The notes under the pieces are model-generated. The model was given only the letters and a program-made list of their open reading frames with translations, was not told where the DNA came from and searched no databases. 64,000 nucleotides of DNA from Limonium bicolor (Eukaryota > Streptophyta > Magnoliopsida > Caryophyllales > Plumbaginaceae), in assembly GCA_023374045.1 (NCBI GenBank), contig CM041778.1, forward strand, positions 365,278,831-365,342,830, given 5' to 3'. This document shows positions 32,492-45,707 of the stretch, in pieces. The translations under genes and the position numbers were made by a program. Every line of letters begins with the position of its first letter. Position 1 is the first letter of the stretch.

Positions 32492-35400
32492 TGTAACGCC
32501 CCTATTTCACATAAATGCAGCGGAAAATAAAATACTAAACGATTACAGATCATCGGGTTCCAAACACCCGACACCAAACCTCACCAATTACAACTTATAA
32601 AATTATAAATGTTACGGTATGAACTCGAGAAAACGTAACCTAAACATAATAATAAAATACAACTCTCCACAAATCCTAATCCCCAACCCCATCACTCATA
32701 CTCTTCGTGGCCACCTGTATAACAATACATACCTGCAAGATAAAACCAAGCAGCCCACCCCGAGAGGGTGAGTCAGTTCCCTGGAATGGAACTGGTACGA
32801 TCCTCCAAAACAAAACTTATAAACATAACTCTTTAACAAATAATGACTTGTAGACAAACACTTAAAACAACACAGAGGAACAAGGCACTTTAAAATCACC
32901 AAGTCAAGATAACAAGTTGAGAAAAGAGATAAATAACAGAAAGATAAGGTTAGTCATTTAAAAGAAATCACACCATAAGTTAGTGAACATCCCATGCTTA
33001 TGTTAGATTCAGTTCCAATTAGGAGTAGGAAGACCCAAGTAGTCACTAGGACTAGGAATGAAGAAAAGATCAAGAACCAGCAACTCAAGAATGAATAAAA
33101 CCAATTGGGAGAGATGGCCCCCACCGCAGTCACGTCCTTTTAGGACAGGGGATATACAGCCCCTCACTGTTTAACACGTCCTTTTAGGACAGGGGATATA
33201 CACCCCTCACTGTTACCAATGAAGACGCGCGCACGTCATAACCAACAAACTCAGCTCATGGATGAAACGATATCCAGAGTCAAAAGAATAATTTACCAAG
33301 ATTGACATTTCCCATATTCCCACTTGATTAATAACTACACAAGTGCAATACCAAAACACTCAGTCCTACAGAGTGCAGAGGCGTAAACCCTCAGCAGTTA
33401 ATATCTAATGAGACAACCAGATAAGGGGAACCAATGATCATGTGAGTTGTACATTCAAGGCCCAGTTAGTCACATCAAGCTGAGTTAGTCACACAAACAG
33501 CTTCCTTTTGAAATACATTCAAGCTCAATTAGTGTTTTTCAAAAACATCTCTTCAGTCTGTTAGCAAAAACATCTGAGTACGAGAAATCGTACCTGGTAT
33601 GTGTAGAAGCAGTAACCAAACTTGAAAGTGCGAACTTCCACTAATCACCTATAATTAAGGTGTTCCAAGTACTGATTAGTTAAGGAACTATAATGCTAAA
33701 CATCTTTCATTCTTACTAGTTTATAGTTTCTAGTTACAATTACTCTCTCTTAAGGATCTGGGCTAGATCTCGTTAATTAAATCTTCCATTAGACCCATTT
33801 CATTTAATCTGGAATGATTTAGGGTTTAACCCTGAGAGTGGCCCAAACTCTCTTTGAATTGATTAAGTGGGCTTTTGGGGTTTATGGACTGGGGCCCAAT
33901 AGGTTAGCCCAAGCCCGCGTTACGTTTCACTATTTAATTAAATTCCCTAAAAAGGATTTTGCTAGGTTTCGAACGTGCAACCTCGACTTAGTTCCAAGTT
34001 TATCTTGACCAACTATGCCATTGAATTTGTTTGTCTTAAGGATACGTTTAATTTTATTTCAATCACTTACTCTTAATCGTAAGGTTAGCTTAATTAAACT
34101 CCTAAGTTATCGTTGACTAATTTATTGCAAGACTGATTAAAGTCCTAAAGTTTAGTATATATATTCTTCTTATTATATTTCCCACAAGGAATGTTATTTC
34201 CTTTATCTATTTCTAATGTATTTATATATATACATATATATTTTAGGATTTATCCAAAACATTCTTTAAGAAATTTTATTGTATTTAATTATCTTTAATA
34301 ACTTTTACACATATCCACATCCGATATATGGTTTATAAAATAAAGTATATTCCTTAGTTTCATTTAAGTATATTAACCTCCACATTATATAGTTAGTATA
34401 AACATAGATTGATTAAATTCCTTGATTTAACATATTACTATTTTATTTCTTATATATATATATATATTTACTTCACTAAAAATTTTGTACTCAAAAATAT
34501 TTCTTAACATTCTATATTAAATCTTATTTTAGTATTATTTTATTATTCTCAACCTACAAAGTTTATTAATCATCTATACTTTAATTTTTGTTACATTCAA
34601 AACCATATATTATAATATATCTTAGGAAAAATTCAGAATTACAATTTTTAGACCTATTTCTTCTTGTCTAAAAAGCCCCAAATTTAATATATAGCAACTA
34701 TAATACTTTAGACATATTATAAAATTTTTATTTCATAAAAATATCTTTTAAATTATCTAAATAATTCCATAATTCTCAAAAATTACAAAAATTATAATTT
34801 ACGTTTAAAAACTCAAAACCCATATTAATTTACATCAAAATAAACTAGATTTTATAAGGAATCTATGGTTAAAGTTTTGTGTCAAAATACATTACGGAAG
34901 GCCACTAAATAAATTCAACAAGTTAGGGTTTAATTCTAGAATTTATATAACTTAATATATTAATAATTTCCCACGTTTTAATCTCGGCCGTCCGTTCCTT
35001 CTAACTACGATCGGACGGCCCAGATTCACCCAGTTCTTCAGAAACCCAATTCGAATGCCGATTGGGAATCTGTTGATTTCTCTCAATCTACAGAACCAAA
35101 TTCATTGATTTTTGTTTCATTGGATTTGAAATTTAATTTCGGTTCTAATGGTACCAATTTCGTTAGTTACCATGCAAGAATCAGGGATTTCGAGTCTGGA
35201 TAATTCGAGTTAGGGTTTATACCAGTTTTGAATTGATTTCGACAAATTCTCTCATTATAGTGTATAATTGGTCAAATTGATAGTTGGGTATGACCGATAA
35301 TGCAAAAACAAAGGTCAACATCAGAGTAATTTGGTCAGAAACATACCGGAGAGGCGCCAACGAGGAAAATCAAATTCATTTTTCTGGAAAACGATGATTT

Positions 35401-36491
35401 TATGTGCTGACCAAGTAGGAATTTAGACGCTTATATCTCCTATACGATCGAGAACTGGCTTGAGGTTGCTACATAAGATTGTAGAGGAATTAAAGATCTT
35501 TAAAACAAGCTATAGAACACGAATTTTCACCCACGGATGAAGAAGATATGATAGGACGAAGTTTACCAGTCCAACTGAAATTTCTGGATTTCTGGGTTTC
35601 CAGAACTCGGGGAGGCAACTTTCGATGCCTTTATCTCCCACCCTATTGAGAATCAGCCTTGGGTGTAAAAATGAAAGTTGAAGAGGGATTAGAGATCTAC
35701 AAAATGAGCTATAGCACTCGAATTTTCATTGACAGATGAAGGAGCTATGATTAGACGAAGTTACCTTACCGGATCAGTTTTCTGGAAAATCTGGGTTGCG
35801 GATTTTCGAGAAGGCAACTTCAAATCGAATTTACGGCAGATGTAGAAGGAATTAGGTTGAGTGTGCGTAATGGTTAGAAAGAGCGTTTGTAGGAGAATAG
35901 AATGAAAAAGACACATTCAAAAAGGTTGAGTAATGGCTGAGATATAGATGTCTAAAGATTGACCCATGGCATGCCCAAAACTGACGAAAACTTAATCGAT
36001 TCAGTAGAATTCGGTGCTGACTGGCTGTGGCACGTGTCCCGAGGTGCGTGGCTGAGTCATCCAGCCCTGGACACGTCAGCATTCTCCTAAATTTTGGCTA
36101 TAAACTTCAATTTATCATAACTTTGGCTAGGATGATCCGTTTTTAACGTTCTTTTTATCAATCTTCATGGTTTTCCATAACCTTTTTATTGATATAAGTT
36201 TCATGGGCTGGTTTGACCATTTTCAAAAAGTCCACCCTAGCAAGGCTTAAGGAGCTTCAAGGTTACTATGACTTTATATTGACTTTTATGGTCCAGATCA
36301 ATGTTCCAAATATTTCTAAAATCTTTATAATATAATTGGAGTGTCTTGAAATTTTTCCAAGATTTATTGAATCATAAATCTTACTATTAAATTCATAATA
36401 CCATATAATAATTTAATATTTAATAGTATTATTTAGGGTTCAATAAAGGAAATCCCCTAAATTAATTTAGATTAATTTATGGGGTATTTCA
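32492..36491 (-). repeat. 5' LTR (element orientation) of element D
   Basis: Plus-strand ends TGTAACGCCCC and GGGGTATTTCA. Longer than its partner because of a 250-bp insertion at 33790-34040 (SINE candidate) and an extra tandem copy of a ~200-bp segment at about 35390-35800. Its right edge abuts copia-3 RT at 36492. Confidence 0.9.
33795..34040 (-). mobile_element. Candidate tRNA-derived SINE inside the D LTR
   Basis: About 245 bp with no counterpart in the other D LTR. On the minus strand it opens with TGGCATAGTTGG (pol III A-box-like, about 34022-34011) and, some 45 bases on, GTTCGAAAC (B-box-like, about 33976-33968). Both match tRNA internal-promoter consensus. Only a weak TCTT direct repeat is seen at the edges, and no poly-A/T tail. 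An alternative is a deletion in the other LTR. Confidence 0.42.
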
Positions 36492-36494
36492 CAA

Positions 36495-37721
36495 AGGAAT
36501 CAAACTCTTCCAACTTGACATCAAAAGTGTCTTTCTCAAGAGGTACGTCAAAGAAGAAGTATATGTTGAACAATCTCCAGGTTTTGAAACGCAAGAAGGA
36601 AAAGACATGGTACTTAGGCTTGACAAAGCTCTTTTTGGGCTCAAACAAGCCCCAAGGCCATAGCATACCGCCTGTCCTCCTATCTATTGGAAAACCACTT
36701 CAAAAAGGTAAAGTAGACAAAACCTTATTTATCTACAACAACAAGAGAGATTTCCTAATTGTGCAAGTATATGTTGATGATATAATCTTTGGAGCCTCTA
36801 ATGAGAAATACTACAAGAGATTTGAGGCAATGATGAAAAAGGAATTTGAGATGAGTGATCTAGGAGAATTGAAATTCTTCTTAGGACTTCAAGTCAAGCA
36901 AAAGGACGAAGGGACTATCATATCCCAATAGAAGTAAGTGAAAGATTTGCTAAAAAGGTTTGGAATAGAGGAGTCTAAAACGTTTGACACACCAATGACA
37001 GTTGGCACAAAGATGGGCATCATGACTGGTGACCGACCGGTCAACTAGAGATCATATTGAGAGATGATTGGTTCTCTACTATATTTAACTGCTAGTTGAC
37101 CTGACATTATGTATAATATTTGCTTATATGCCAGGTTTCAAGTAGATCCAAGAGAAAGTCACCTCAAAGCTGTAAAAAAAGAATCCTACGTTACCTAAAA
37201 GGAACCATGAATCTTGGTCTCTTTTATCCAAAATTCACTAACTGTGACATTGTAGGATTCTCAGATGTAGACTATGGAGGATCTATCACTGATAGAAAAA
37301 GCACGTCAAGGACAACATTCTTTGTTGGATCATGTTTGATCGCATGGGGATCAAAGAAACAACAAAGTGTAGCCATATCTACCGTAAAATCAGAATACAT
37401 AGCTGCAGTAAGCTGTTGTGCCCAACTCGTATGGCTCAAACAACAAATAGGTGACTACGGTGTCAAAACAGGTACGTTATCTATCATGTGTGATAATACA
37501 AGTGCCATTTCTATTTTCAAAATCCAGTACATCATTCTCGTACCAAGCATATTGACATTAGACATCATTTTCTTAGAGATTGTTGTGAAAAGGAATTAGT
37601 TGGTTTAAAGTATATTTCTACTAAAGACCAACTAGCTAACATTTTTACTAAGCCTTTAAGTAAAGAAAGATTCAACAAGATCATTCATAATCTTGGTATG
37701 ATATTCGTTGATCACAATTAA
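36495..37721 (+). pseudogene. copia-3 reverse transcriptase and RNase H
   Basis: KLFQLDIKSVFL (first Asp region), EEVYVEQSPGFE, DKALFGLKQAP, YVDDIIFGASN (catalytic Y-V-D-D, 36770-36781), EFEMSDLGELKFFLGLQ, then RNase H with GFSDVDYGGSITDRKSTS (Asp), ISTVKSEYIA (Glu) and STKDQLANIFTKPLSKERF at the C-terminus. Stops near 36661, 36931 and 37048, plus a shift near 37520. The RT active site is intact. Confidence 0.9.
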
Positions 37722-38016
37722 ACCATCTTTCCAATCCCACGATCGGTCACCGACACGTGAGCAACACCTATATTATTGTCGTTCAGTAGTCAACGATCAG
37801 TTTAATGCATAGAAGTTATGTCAAATGACTACTTGAAACAGATATGTCATTTTCCATAACAAGTGAGGTTAGTTTAGAGAAGGTCCAACGGATAGAAACG
37901 GGAAAATCTCTCAACGGATCGTTGACAACCATCACGACCGCTGCCCGTTATGAATAGTACCGTTGGGACATGTCAGCGAGCGGACGAGGAGCGGGCACCA
38001 ACCGTTACTCGGTATC

Positions 38017-38024
38017 TATAAAAG
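38017..38024 (+). promoter_or_regulatory. TATA-box-like element downstream of copia-3 pol
   Basis: TATAAAAG in a GC-richer context (CGTTACTCGGTATC upstream, GGCGACGAG downstream), about 190 bp before the ATG of the following ORF. Pyrimidine-rich leader-like sequence follows. It could mark the 3' LTR promoter or a promoter for the downstream ORF. Confidence 0.45.
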
Positions 38025-38211
38025 GGCGACGAGAGTTTTGCTCTTGTCACACTATTGCCCTCACTCTCTTTAATCTCTCTAAGAATTCAAAAAATTTCTC
38101 TTCTCTCTTATAAAACTCTCGTAAGATTCAGCCCAAAAATCCCTGCCTCACAGCCACTCTAAGATTTCTCTAGCGAAAGGTTATAAATCTCTAGAAATCT
38201 TTCGATCAATC

Positions 38212-38708
38212 ATGGCACCAACATCCTCTCTCCGCTCCAAGAACAAGGTTGCACTCAAGGAAGCTTTTTCAGTGCAAGTGGATGACATAAGGTCGACAGA
38301 ATCTCACAGAGAATCGTCGTCCCCTCGCCTTTCCAAAGATCTGGAAGATCAACTTGTGCGAAGGGTGACTAACAAAGGCAACCTACAACAGGAAGAGGTA
38401 CAATATATAAATCTCTACTAAGCCAAGCTTCATCATCTCATTCAAACTGAAATCCTCAAACCCAAAATACTTCTAACTCCTACCACCACAGAAAAACCCA
38501 AAATGTCTTCTCAAGATCCTTCACCAAAAATCACCACCAAACACTCCAAAGCCAAAAACCAAAATCTTTCTACTGCCACAACGATTCGCGTAACTCGTGC
38601 AACTAGTGCTTCTCAACGTACAAAAAATCAAAAGAAAGCTCCACAAAAGCCCACTCTATACCAGAAAAGGCAACTCAAAAGTTGTAATTCAGCGATGAGG
38701 AGGAAGCC
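38212..38708 (+). pseudogene. ORF of unknown function after copia-3 pol, truncated by element A
   Basis: MAPTSSLRSKNKVALKEAF opens a 69-codon frame. After a stop at 38419, a second open frame (38503-38708) is rich in Ser, Thr, Lys and Gln. Sireviruses often carry an extra ORF after pol (called env-like), and the position fits, but no membrane segment or recognised motif is visible. The frame is broken at 38709 by the LTR of A. Confidence 0.4.
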
Positions 38709-40892
38709 TGTAACACCCCACTTATCCTGGCTCTAATTTTTTTTTTGTGAACAATACAGAAGAAGACTTATAAAACTAGTGGGGGTACTACCACCACACC
38801 CACACTCACTGTGGATGCTAAGGCTTATTACCACCACTATACCAAATTAATCAAACTCTTAAACTTTATATATATATTCAAAATCTAACCACAATATTGA
38901 ACCACTTGTACTTCCAAAATTATCTTCTAAACTTTACAACCTTTACTTACTAATACCAACTAACAACTTCTTTCAAAACTAAATATCAACTTACACTTCC
39001 TTTAATAGTTTACAAAGTGTTTAAAGATACTACAACTGAACTTAATGGAAATAACTACGTCACCTTCTATCTTTTGACTCTAATCACCTCTAGTTCCACA
39101 CTTCTGTGTAACTTCACCTAGGGAGAAACACCATCTTTTCCTGTACCCGTGGTCAGTCATGCAATCACAGAGAAAAGCCCACATGGCACATGCCTGAAAA
39201 CAAATGTCAGCAAAGCTGAGTAATTCTTGCCACCACATGTAAAATACATTTAGCTTATCAAACTCTTTATGAAATCATATGTGACATCAAAAGAACCACA
39301 CCAACATATATCACAAAAAAAAACACAACAAATATTACCAAGGCACATTAGTATACATCCATATAACACTAAGAAACAACCATAATACAAAACACATTAG
39401 AACCTTGTTCATAACCTGTAAAATTCATTTAGTTTAAGAAAACACTTTGAAATAACATAATAACACACAAGTAATCAAACAAGTCAGAAACCATATAACC
39501 ACCTTACCAAAATACAAACCAAATACCAACCAAGACAATACCACCAAATTTTAGTCCATTTTAGTCCTTCCACCAATCCTCGGGCACACCGGTCTTTCAA
39601 CAAAGAGCACTAAGGCTCTCAGCCCCTTGGACAGTTATTTCCACCTCACCCTATGTCCTTAAGTGTGCACACCCCCTATAGATCATCAGCCTATAGAGTA
39701 GATCATGATGGCTTGCGCACAATTCATTGGTAGTGGGAAAAATCAGTGTCTGGCCTCTAAGGGCTCATAAAATTGTGTAACCAAATTCCAAAGTGAGTAC
39801 CAAGTGATTAAGCATTCCAACCAGGTCTTTAACCTTAATAAAACATCCACACAACATACCAGGAAGAATCAAACCACATAGCCACCATTAACCAACAAAA
39901 ATCAAGTTAGAACACATATTAAACACCTTGAAATACCTTAAAAACAACCGCTTGTTTAAGGTCTTACCTCTGTATAAATTTGACCCACCTTTTAACCAGT
40001 TTAATATCAACATCTTATGAGTATTTGTCACGAAACCAAAGAAAGAAACCTTCGAAAACATCTTCATAATTTGAATAGGGACCAGAAAGGTCTTAAATCA
40101 TGTTTTTAGGTCTTGTTTTACCTTTAACTCATAAAAACTCAACTGGAGAACTTACCCACGAATTGGAATATTGTAAAGGGATAAGTACTCATCATTTTTA
40201 GCTAAAAACCCACGGAAGTTATTCACGAAATCATACACCAAGTTGGCTTCAAGCTAGAGCACCAAATTCATAGAATCTGACATCAAAAGTTCAAGGTTTG
40301 TTCACCAAGTTTCCCAGAACTTCTCGGTGGTTATTATACATCAAAATCATCAGTGAAGAGTTTAATTTCACACCATGAAAATAGTTATAAGAGATACACA
40401 GCCTAAGCTTCCGAAAATAGCACAAACAGAAAGTGTCGACATAATTGACACATAGGGAAAGGATGGTGGAGCATGAGAACTACCTGACTCCTTCTTGCCA
40501 TCTCTCTTCTCCATGAGATAGGTACTTCAAATAGATAAATGTGGATACCAAGAACTCCTATAGACTCACTTGGGAAGACCTCCAAATCCTCTCACCTTTA
40601 CACAAATTCTACATTGAGAAGGAAATTGGCTTCTATTTTGGTGTTCTTGGGTGGCTGGCTTGCTTTACTTATAATTCATGTTTCTATGGGTTTAATGAGG
40701 TTGGAGAAGATGTGTGCTGTGTGTTGGAAGGCTTGGTCGTGGATCCTTTCTTATAGGCAGAAGAGGAGAAGTCTTAAAGCCAAGGAAAGGCTTATAAGAG
40801 TGACACCTAGCTTAACACCCATCCTTCTCTTATTAGCTATTGGTTTGGCTATGTTTAAACATGACACATAAGTAGAGACAAGGCTGGGGCAT

Positions 40893-43800
40893 TGAAATAC
40901 CCCGTAATAAAAATAGTGATTAATTAGGCTAATAAGTGATTTAGAAGCTTAATTATGTATAAATAATCATGAGAGAGCAAATCCCGAAGAAAACGGATCC
41001 TTAAAACGGATTAAAAACACTAATGAACCTTAAAGCATGTTTTTCGAGGGAACCGGGAAAACGTGACTTTAAGCGGGTCAAATAGACTCGTAACAATTTT
41101 GGTCTAAATAGTCATTAATAAACATTAGTGAAGATTTAGGACCAATAAAATCAATAAAATGAGAAAATAGTAAAAACTGCCAAAAACGGGAAGTTGTGGG
41201 GTAAAAGTGTAAATAAAAATAAACTAGTGTGTCCACTATTACAAATAAGATTTTAAAACCCCATGTGAGGTGTGTGTGTGTGTAGTCGGATGACTTAATA
41301 GCCCATGCCCCTCTCTTAATTCTCTTCTATGTACAAAAGACAAACAAAATAAAAAGCAAACCTCACTTTAGCACTCTCTCTCCTCTCTCACAAACAAACC
41401 CACGTACTGCACTCTCTCTTCTTCCTCTCTGGTTCCAACCATGGCGATTTGAGAACCCACATACAGAGCCCTCTTCTTCTTCATTTTTGAAACCTCAAAT
41501 CACCACCAAATGCTACAAAAATTATACCGTTGAATTCGTATCGCTTCGGAGAACATTTTACACCCTTCAAAAATCTAAAACCTCCAACTTTATTTTTGAG
41601 GGTATAATCGTTTAGAGCTTGAGGAGCACCATTTGGAAGACCCATCTTCTTCTCCATGTTCTAAGGTAAGAAAAGAACCAAAGCTCTTCTCTCTTCCATT
41701 TTTCATTGCAAAATCCAAAACTCACGTGAAACACCACTACTACATTACTCAGCCGGTTTTGGCATTTCAAAGAGGAGCTGAAGCATTGTCATTTTCCACT
41801 CAAAAACTCCATTTGAAACTCAAGGTAAGACTTATTAAGGGTTTTAGGTGGTTTCTCATAATCCAGGGTTTAATACGTGAGATAGAAAATTTACTAGTTT
41901 TGGTGTGTATGTGTGTGCCTTGTTACATGGTGTAGCTTGGCTTAAATAAATCAAGAAAACAAAGAAAGAAAGCGGAGCTGTAAGGAAGAAGAGGAGAAAA
42001 GGAAAAGAAACAAGAACCAAAGGTAATGGAAGCCTCTGTACAATTTTAATGTTTGTGTATGTATAAGTATATTGCTCTAGTAATGGTCTAAGCCACTGTA
42101 ACTGTAGGAAAGGAATGGAGTAGGTTAATGCTAATTGTATTTGTAGTTTGAAGCTTTTGAAAACAAGTAAATAAATTGTTAAGTGTGAGTAGTAAGTGTG
42201 CAGTAAGTGTTAGAAGTTTGTGTGAGAATAATGTATATGAGTACAGGTTGTGAATATATTGAGTGTGCAAAATTATGTGGTGAGAACACTTAGAAATGTA
42301 GGGAACCTCTGTCAAAATTTGGTTAGGAATGTAGAGACTTGTGAGCTGTTAGAAAAGAAAGAACAGAGAGGTTGTGCAGAGAAGAAAAATGAGATTGTTC
42401 ACTTTAGTTTGTAACAGGAAGAAATGATGTAGTTGAGTGGAGTTGTAAATGGTAAAACATGAGTTGTTTAACTAAGTTAGGTTAGTTGGAGAGTCATTTA
42501 GATAGTGGGAATAAGAAAAGAAAAATCTGTTACATTACTTGAAGAAGAAACTGCAACAGAGGGAAAAATTTTGCAGTAAAATATGTAAGATTGACAGATT
42601 GTTATAGAGATGTATTAGACTAGTTTAAAATGTTTAATCCATGTCAAAACATGTTAGATTATGTGTAGGAATATTAGGGAAGAGGTTAGTAAAAGTTTAG
42701 AGTTGAAACAAGTTCAAAAACATATATAAATTGCAAAACTGTAACTTGTCCGGGTTTGCAAACCAGTACACAAACCCGGGCCAGCATAAAAACTCGACAG
42801 AAAATTATACAAGAGGAGTGGTCCGGGTTTACAAACTAGGACACTAACCCGGACCACCCCCAAAACATACCCGTAACTTCATAAAACAAGTGGTCCGGGT
42901 TTGCAAAGGAGTACACAAACCCGGACCATACGAAAAATACACCCGTAACAATTACCAACAGGTGGTCCGGGTTTGTATAGTAGGGTATAAACCCGGACCA
43001 TGCAATTAGCTTACCCGAGGATTTCTTCACAGTGGTGGTCCGGGTATGTAAACCCGGACAACAACCCGGACCAACCCAAAATCCTTCCAGAATGTGTTTT
43101 AATGCTATTCTAAGGATGGTAAGGATGGGTAATGATATTATAAGATGATTAGGACATAATTAATGATGTATAAAGGTCATTAAGGCTATAAACAAGCTTA
43201 GAAAATAATTTAAGTAAGTAACCTAAGTACATGTATTTGAACAAGAAAGAATTAGTAAGTATAAACCAGGAGATGTTAGTAAAGTAATTAGTAAGGTTAA
43301 GTAAGGGTAATTAACCACCCAATTGTATGTATATGTTAGGACTTGGATTGTGAACACCGGAGGAACGTCGGATACACGTACAATGGTGAACGGTATGAAC
43401 TTCTCATGCCCCGTATGCTACCTTGGTTACTCTGATTTGTGTGTTGTGTGCTAATTGACCACCAAATAAGATAAATGCACGAATCGGAATTATTATGCTT
43501 ACTTGTGAATACATGATGTTGTTCCTTGTTGCATATCTTTTTAAATCATAGTTTGTAAAATTCATGAAATGTATGGATGGATATGAGTGTGTGTATGCTT
43601 GATGTATTGTATTGTGACCGAATGTTATTGTGATTGGACTTCTAACTGATTCTTAACAAGCTAACCAATCTAACTTAAATTGGTAATTAAATTGGAATGA
43701 GTAGAAGTCCGATATAGTTTCGGCAACACGTGAGGATGCGGAATCACAAGAGGTTGGCTCCAATTCCTGACTCTTTAACTGGTCCACGGCCCAAACCCCT

Positions 43801-44722
43801 TAAATGGGTAGCATCCTGGATTGGTGAGTCAAGTAAATCCCGGTGGTGGGACGGAGTAGTCCCCGGGCCGGAGGTCATACCGACTTAACATGAGTAAAGT
43901 AATTAAGTAAGAATGAGTAAACAAGTATGGTAAAGTAAGTAAGTAAAGCAAGAGTAAGTAATGTGTAATGAGTAAAAGAGTAAATAGCATTCCGATTAAC
44001 CCGGATGCATAATTTGGCTAACCCTTGTGAAGGTAAGTATTGTGTGCACTATTGTATTGTTGCTTGGGATTGTGTACTGTATTAAGCATGATTGTATGAT
44101 GTATGTAAAGCATGTATGTATGAAATTAATGAACCACATGTACAGTCAACCTTAAATAGTCAGCATACCCTAGTTAGCACGCGCTATATGCGAAGTTTAT
44201 GCGCTGCTTTTGTTGAGCCCCTTGGGGCGATGTTTTTACTACATGCAGGTCCCCGAGATGGGTGAAGATGATGAAGAGATTTAGTTTGATTTCTTTTTGT
44301 CTGTAAACAATGAACTGTGAATGGTGTACTAAGTAGTACACGGCTGTAGGTTTTTGTTAGCCGGTGTACCATGGGGTACACCCTTTTGGATAATGAAAGG
44401 ATGGAGAATTGGTGTAGATGAGTAGCTTGTAGATACTCATTGTTTTTGGGAGATTGAGAAGGGATGTAATTAAATACTTTAAATACTCGGTAATCCAGTA
44501 ATGTAAGCATATGGTATTTGTAATTAGTAAGCAATATTTTAGTATCTCGGTATCTTCTAGTCATCAGACCGTAACTGTAGGTAGTGTAAGCCCTGCTAGC
44601 CGTATGGGCGGTTAGCGGCGTTGTATCACCCGCCGTAGTAGTAGCAGTATTTCCGCTGCGACGTAGTAGGATTATCAGGACGATTATACGGTAAGCATAG
44701 GATTAACGGTTGGGGTGTTACA
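40893..44722 (+). repeat. 5' LTR of element B
   Basis: Direct repeat of 51306-55132. Contains an oligo-pyrimidine leader-like region (41370-41480), the hairpin array 42748-43072, AGTAAGTA microsatellite-like stretches near 43250 and 43880-43990, and a palindromic GTACACGGC/GGTGTACC region near 44330-44385. Confidence 0.95.
42748..43072. repeat. Five-hairpin array in the element B LTR
   Basis: Five successive inverted repeats with arms like GGTCCGGGTTTG and CAAACCCGGACC, at about 42748-42782, 42818-42857, 42891-42928, 42963-43000 and 43034-43072, spaced 70-75 bp. Each has an 8-15 base loop, with ACCCGTAA-type spacers between. Arms keep pairing while loops vary. Confidence 0.92.
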
Positions 44723-44727
44723 AAAAA

Positions 44728-44740
44728 TGGTATCAGAGCG
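44728..44740 (+). promoter_or_regulatory. Primer-binding site of element B (tRNA-Met)
   Basis: TGGTATCAGAGCG follows the LTR end and five A residues. Perfect to the canonical plant site. Confidence 0.92.
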
Positions 44741-45613
44741 TAGTTACGCTCCGATGACCTAATTACCGAGCATAGGGATTACCGAGTTAGGATTTCATCC
44801 GTCTAAAGACGGATATGTAGAAACCTAACTAAAAACTACCGTTGTTAACAACGGATACCCTTGACGTCCGTATGGACGATACCTTGCTTAAATTCTAAGA
44901 CCCCTAGGTCATATCTTGCAAAGCCTAATGTAAATGCTAAATGTTCAGATGTCAGGACGAGGCCGAGGCCGAGCAAGAGGCGAAGCCTCTGAAGGACCGG
45001 GCACGCAGACGATAGCTGAGATCGTCGCCGCCACGGTAGCGCAGATGCTACCGCAAATAATCACTGCTATGCAACAAACACAACAAAACCAACAAACTCA
45101 AATGGGGCCAATCCCGCCCCCTCCACCCAGAGAAGTAAACTGGGTAAAAGCTATCGCAGATCTCCGACCTCCATGCTTTAGAGGCGAGAGTGACCCTGCT
45201 AAGCTTGAAGCCTACATCTCCGAAATGGAGACTACATTTGAGACTCTCGAATGTCCTACTGGAGTTCGAGTGAGATTAGCCGCCTACTACCTTAAGGATG
45301 CAGCCATGGATTGGTGGAAAATAATCAAGAACGACCATGCTGATGACCCCACCTTTGACTGGGAATCCTTCACAGCCCTCCTCCGATCCAAATACTTCTC
45401 TGAGCATGTTAAAACAAGAAAAAGGGTAGAGCTTGATGCTTTGAGGATGACAGAGAAGATGTCTGTCGACGAGTACTACCGCACCTTCACCTCTCTTCTA
45501 CGTCTACTACCCGACCTTGGGTACACCGGCCAGGTGTTGGTCGATCGCTTATATGGCGGTCTAATCCATCGCTTTCGGTATGGTATGGGCTACACTAGAT
45601 TTACCTCCTTCAG

Positions 45614-45707
45614 GTAAATATCGGTTTAACCCTTAGTACCATTGTAAATCCTTAAACCTATTCATTATCTTTTAACTAAGAATCTTGGCTAATACCTGGA
45701 ACTTCAG
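45614..45707 (+). other. Predicted gag intron 1 of element B (94 bp)
   Basis: CCTTCAG|GTAAATA ... GGAACTTCAG|GAGTG. AT-rich, with stops in all frames. Its position corresponds to D 31493-31560. Confidence 0.65.

Larger units (their letters stand above)
22233..36491 (-). mobile_element. Ty3/gypsy chromovirus-like element D with AlkB domain
   Basis: Minus-strand element with long LTRs (about 3.8 and 4.0 kb) whose ends in element orientation are TGAAATACCCC...GGGGCGTTACA. Order from right: tRNA-Met PBS, gag with introns and zinc knuckle, AlkB-like dioxygenase, protease, RT, RNase H, integrase, C-terminal chromodomain-like segment, polypurine tract. Pol resembles Tekay/Del chromoviruses. It carries many stops and frameshifts, and its LTRs differ by indels, so it is older than B. 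No clean TSD: the right flank is copia-3 RT, the left flank another D copy. Confidence 0.9.
36492..38708 (+). mobile_element. 3' portion of a Sirevirus-like Ty1/copia element (copia-3)
   Basis: Begins abruptly in RT at the edge of element D and contains RT, RNase H and a downstream ORF. The FGASNEKYYKRFEAMMKKEFEMSDLGELKFFLGLQ and RTKHIDIRHHFLRD-type signatures are typical of the Sirevirus/SIRE lineage (the former split here over adjacent motifs). Its 5' half was not found left of the D complex. Element A inserts at 38709. Confidence 0.8.

Noticed and set aside
18788..37721. copia-2 (left of D) and copia-3 (right of D) as one copia element split by D
   Set aside because: The left part ends at GAG-pre-integrase and the right part starts in RT, leaving integrase unaccounted for. 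Gag type (Retrotran_gag_3) and RT type (Sirevirus-like) also point to different lineages.
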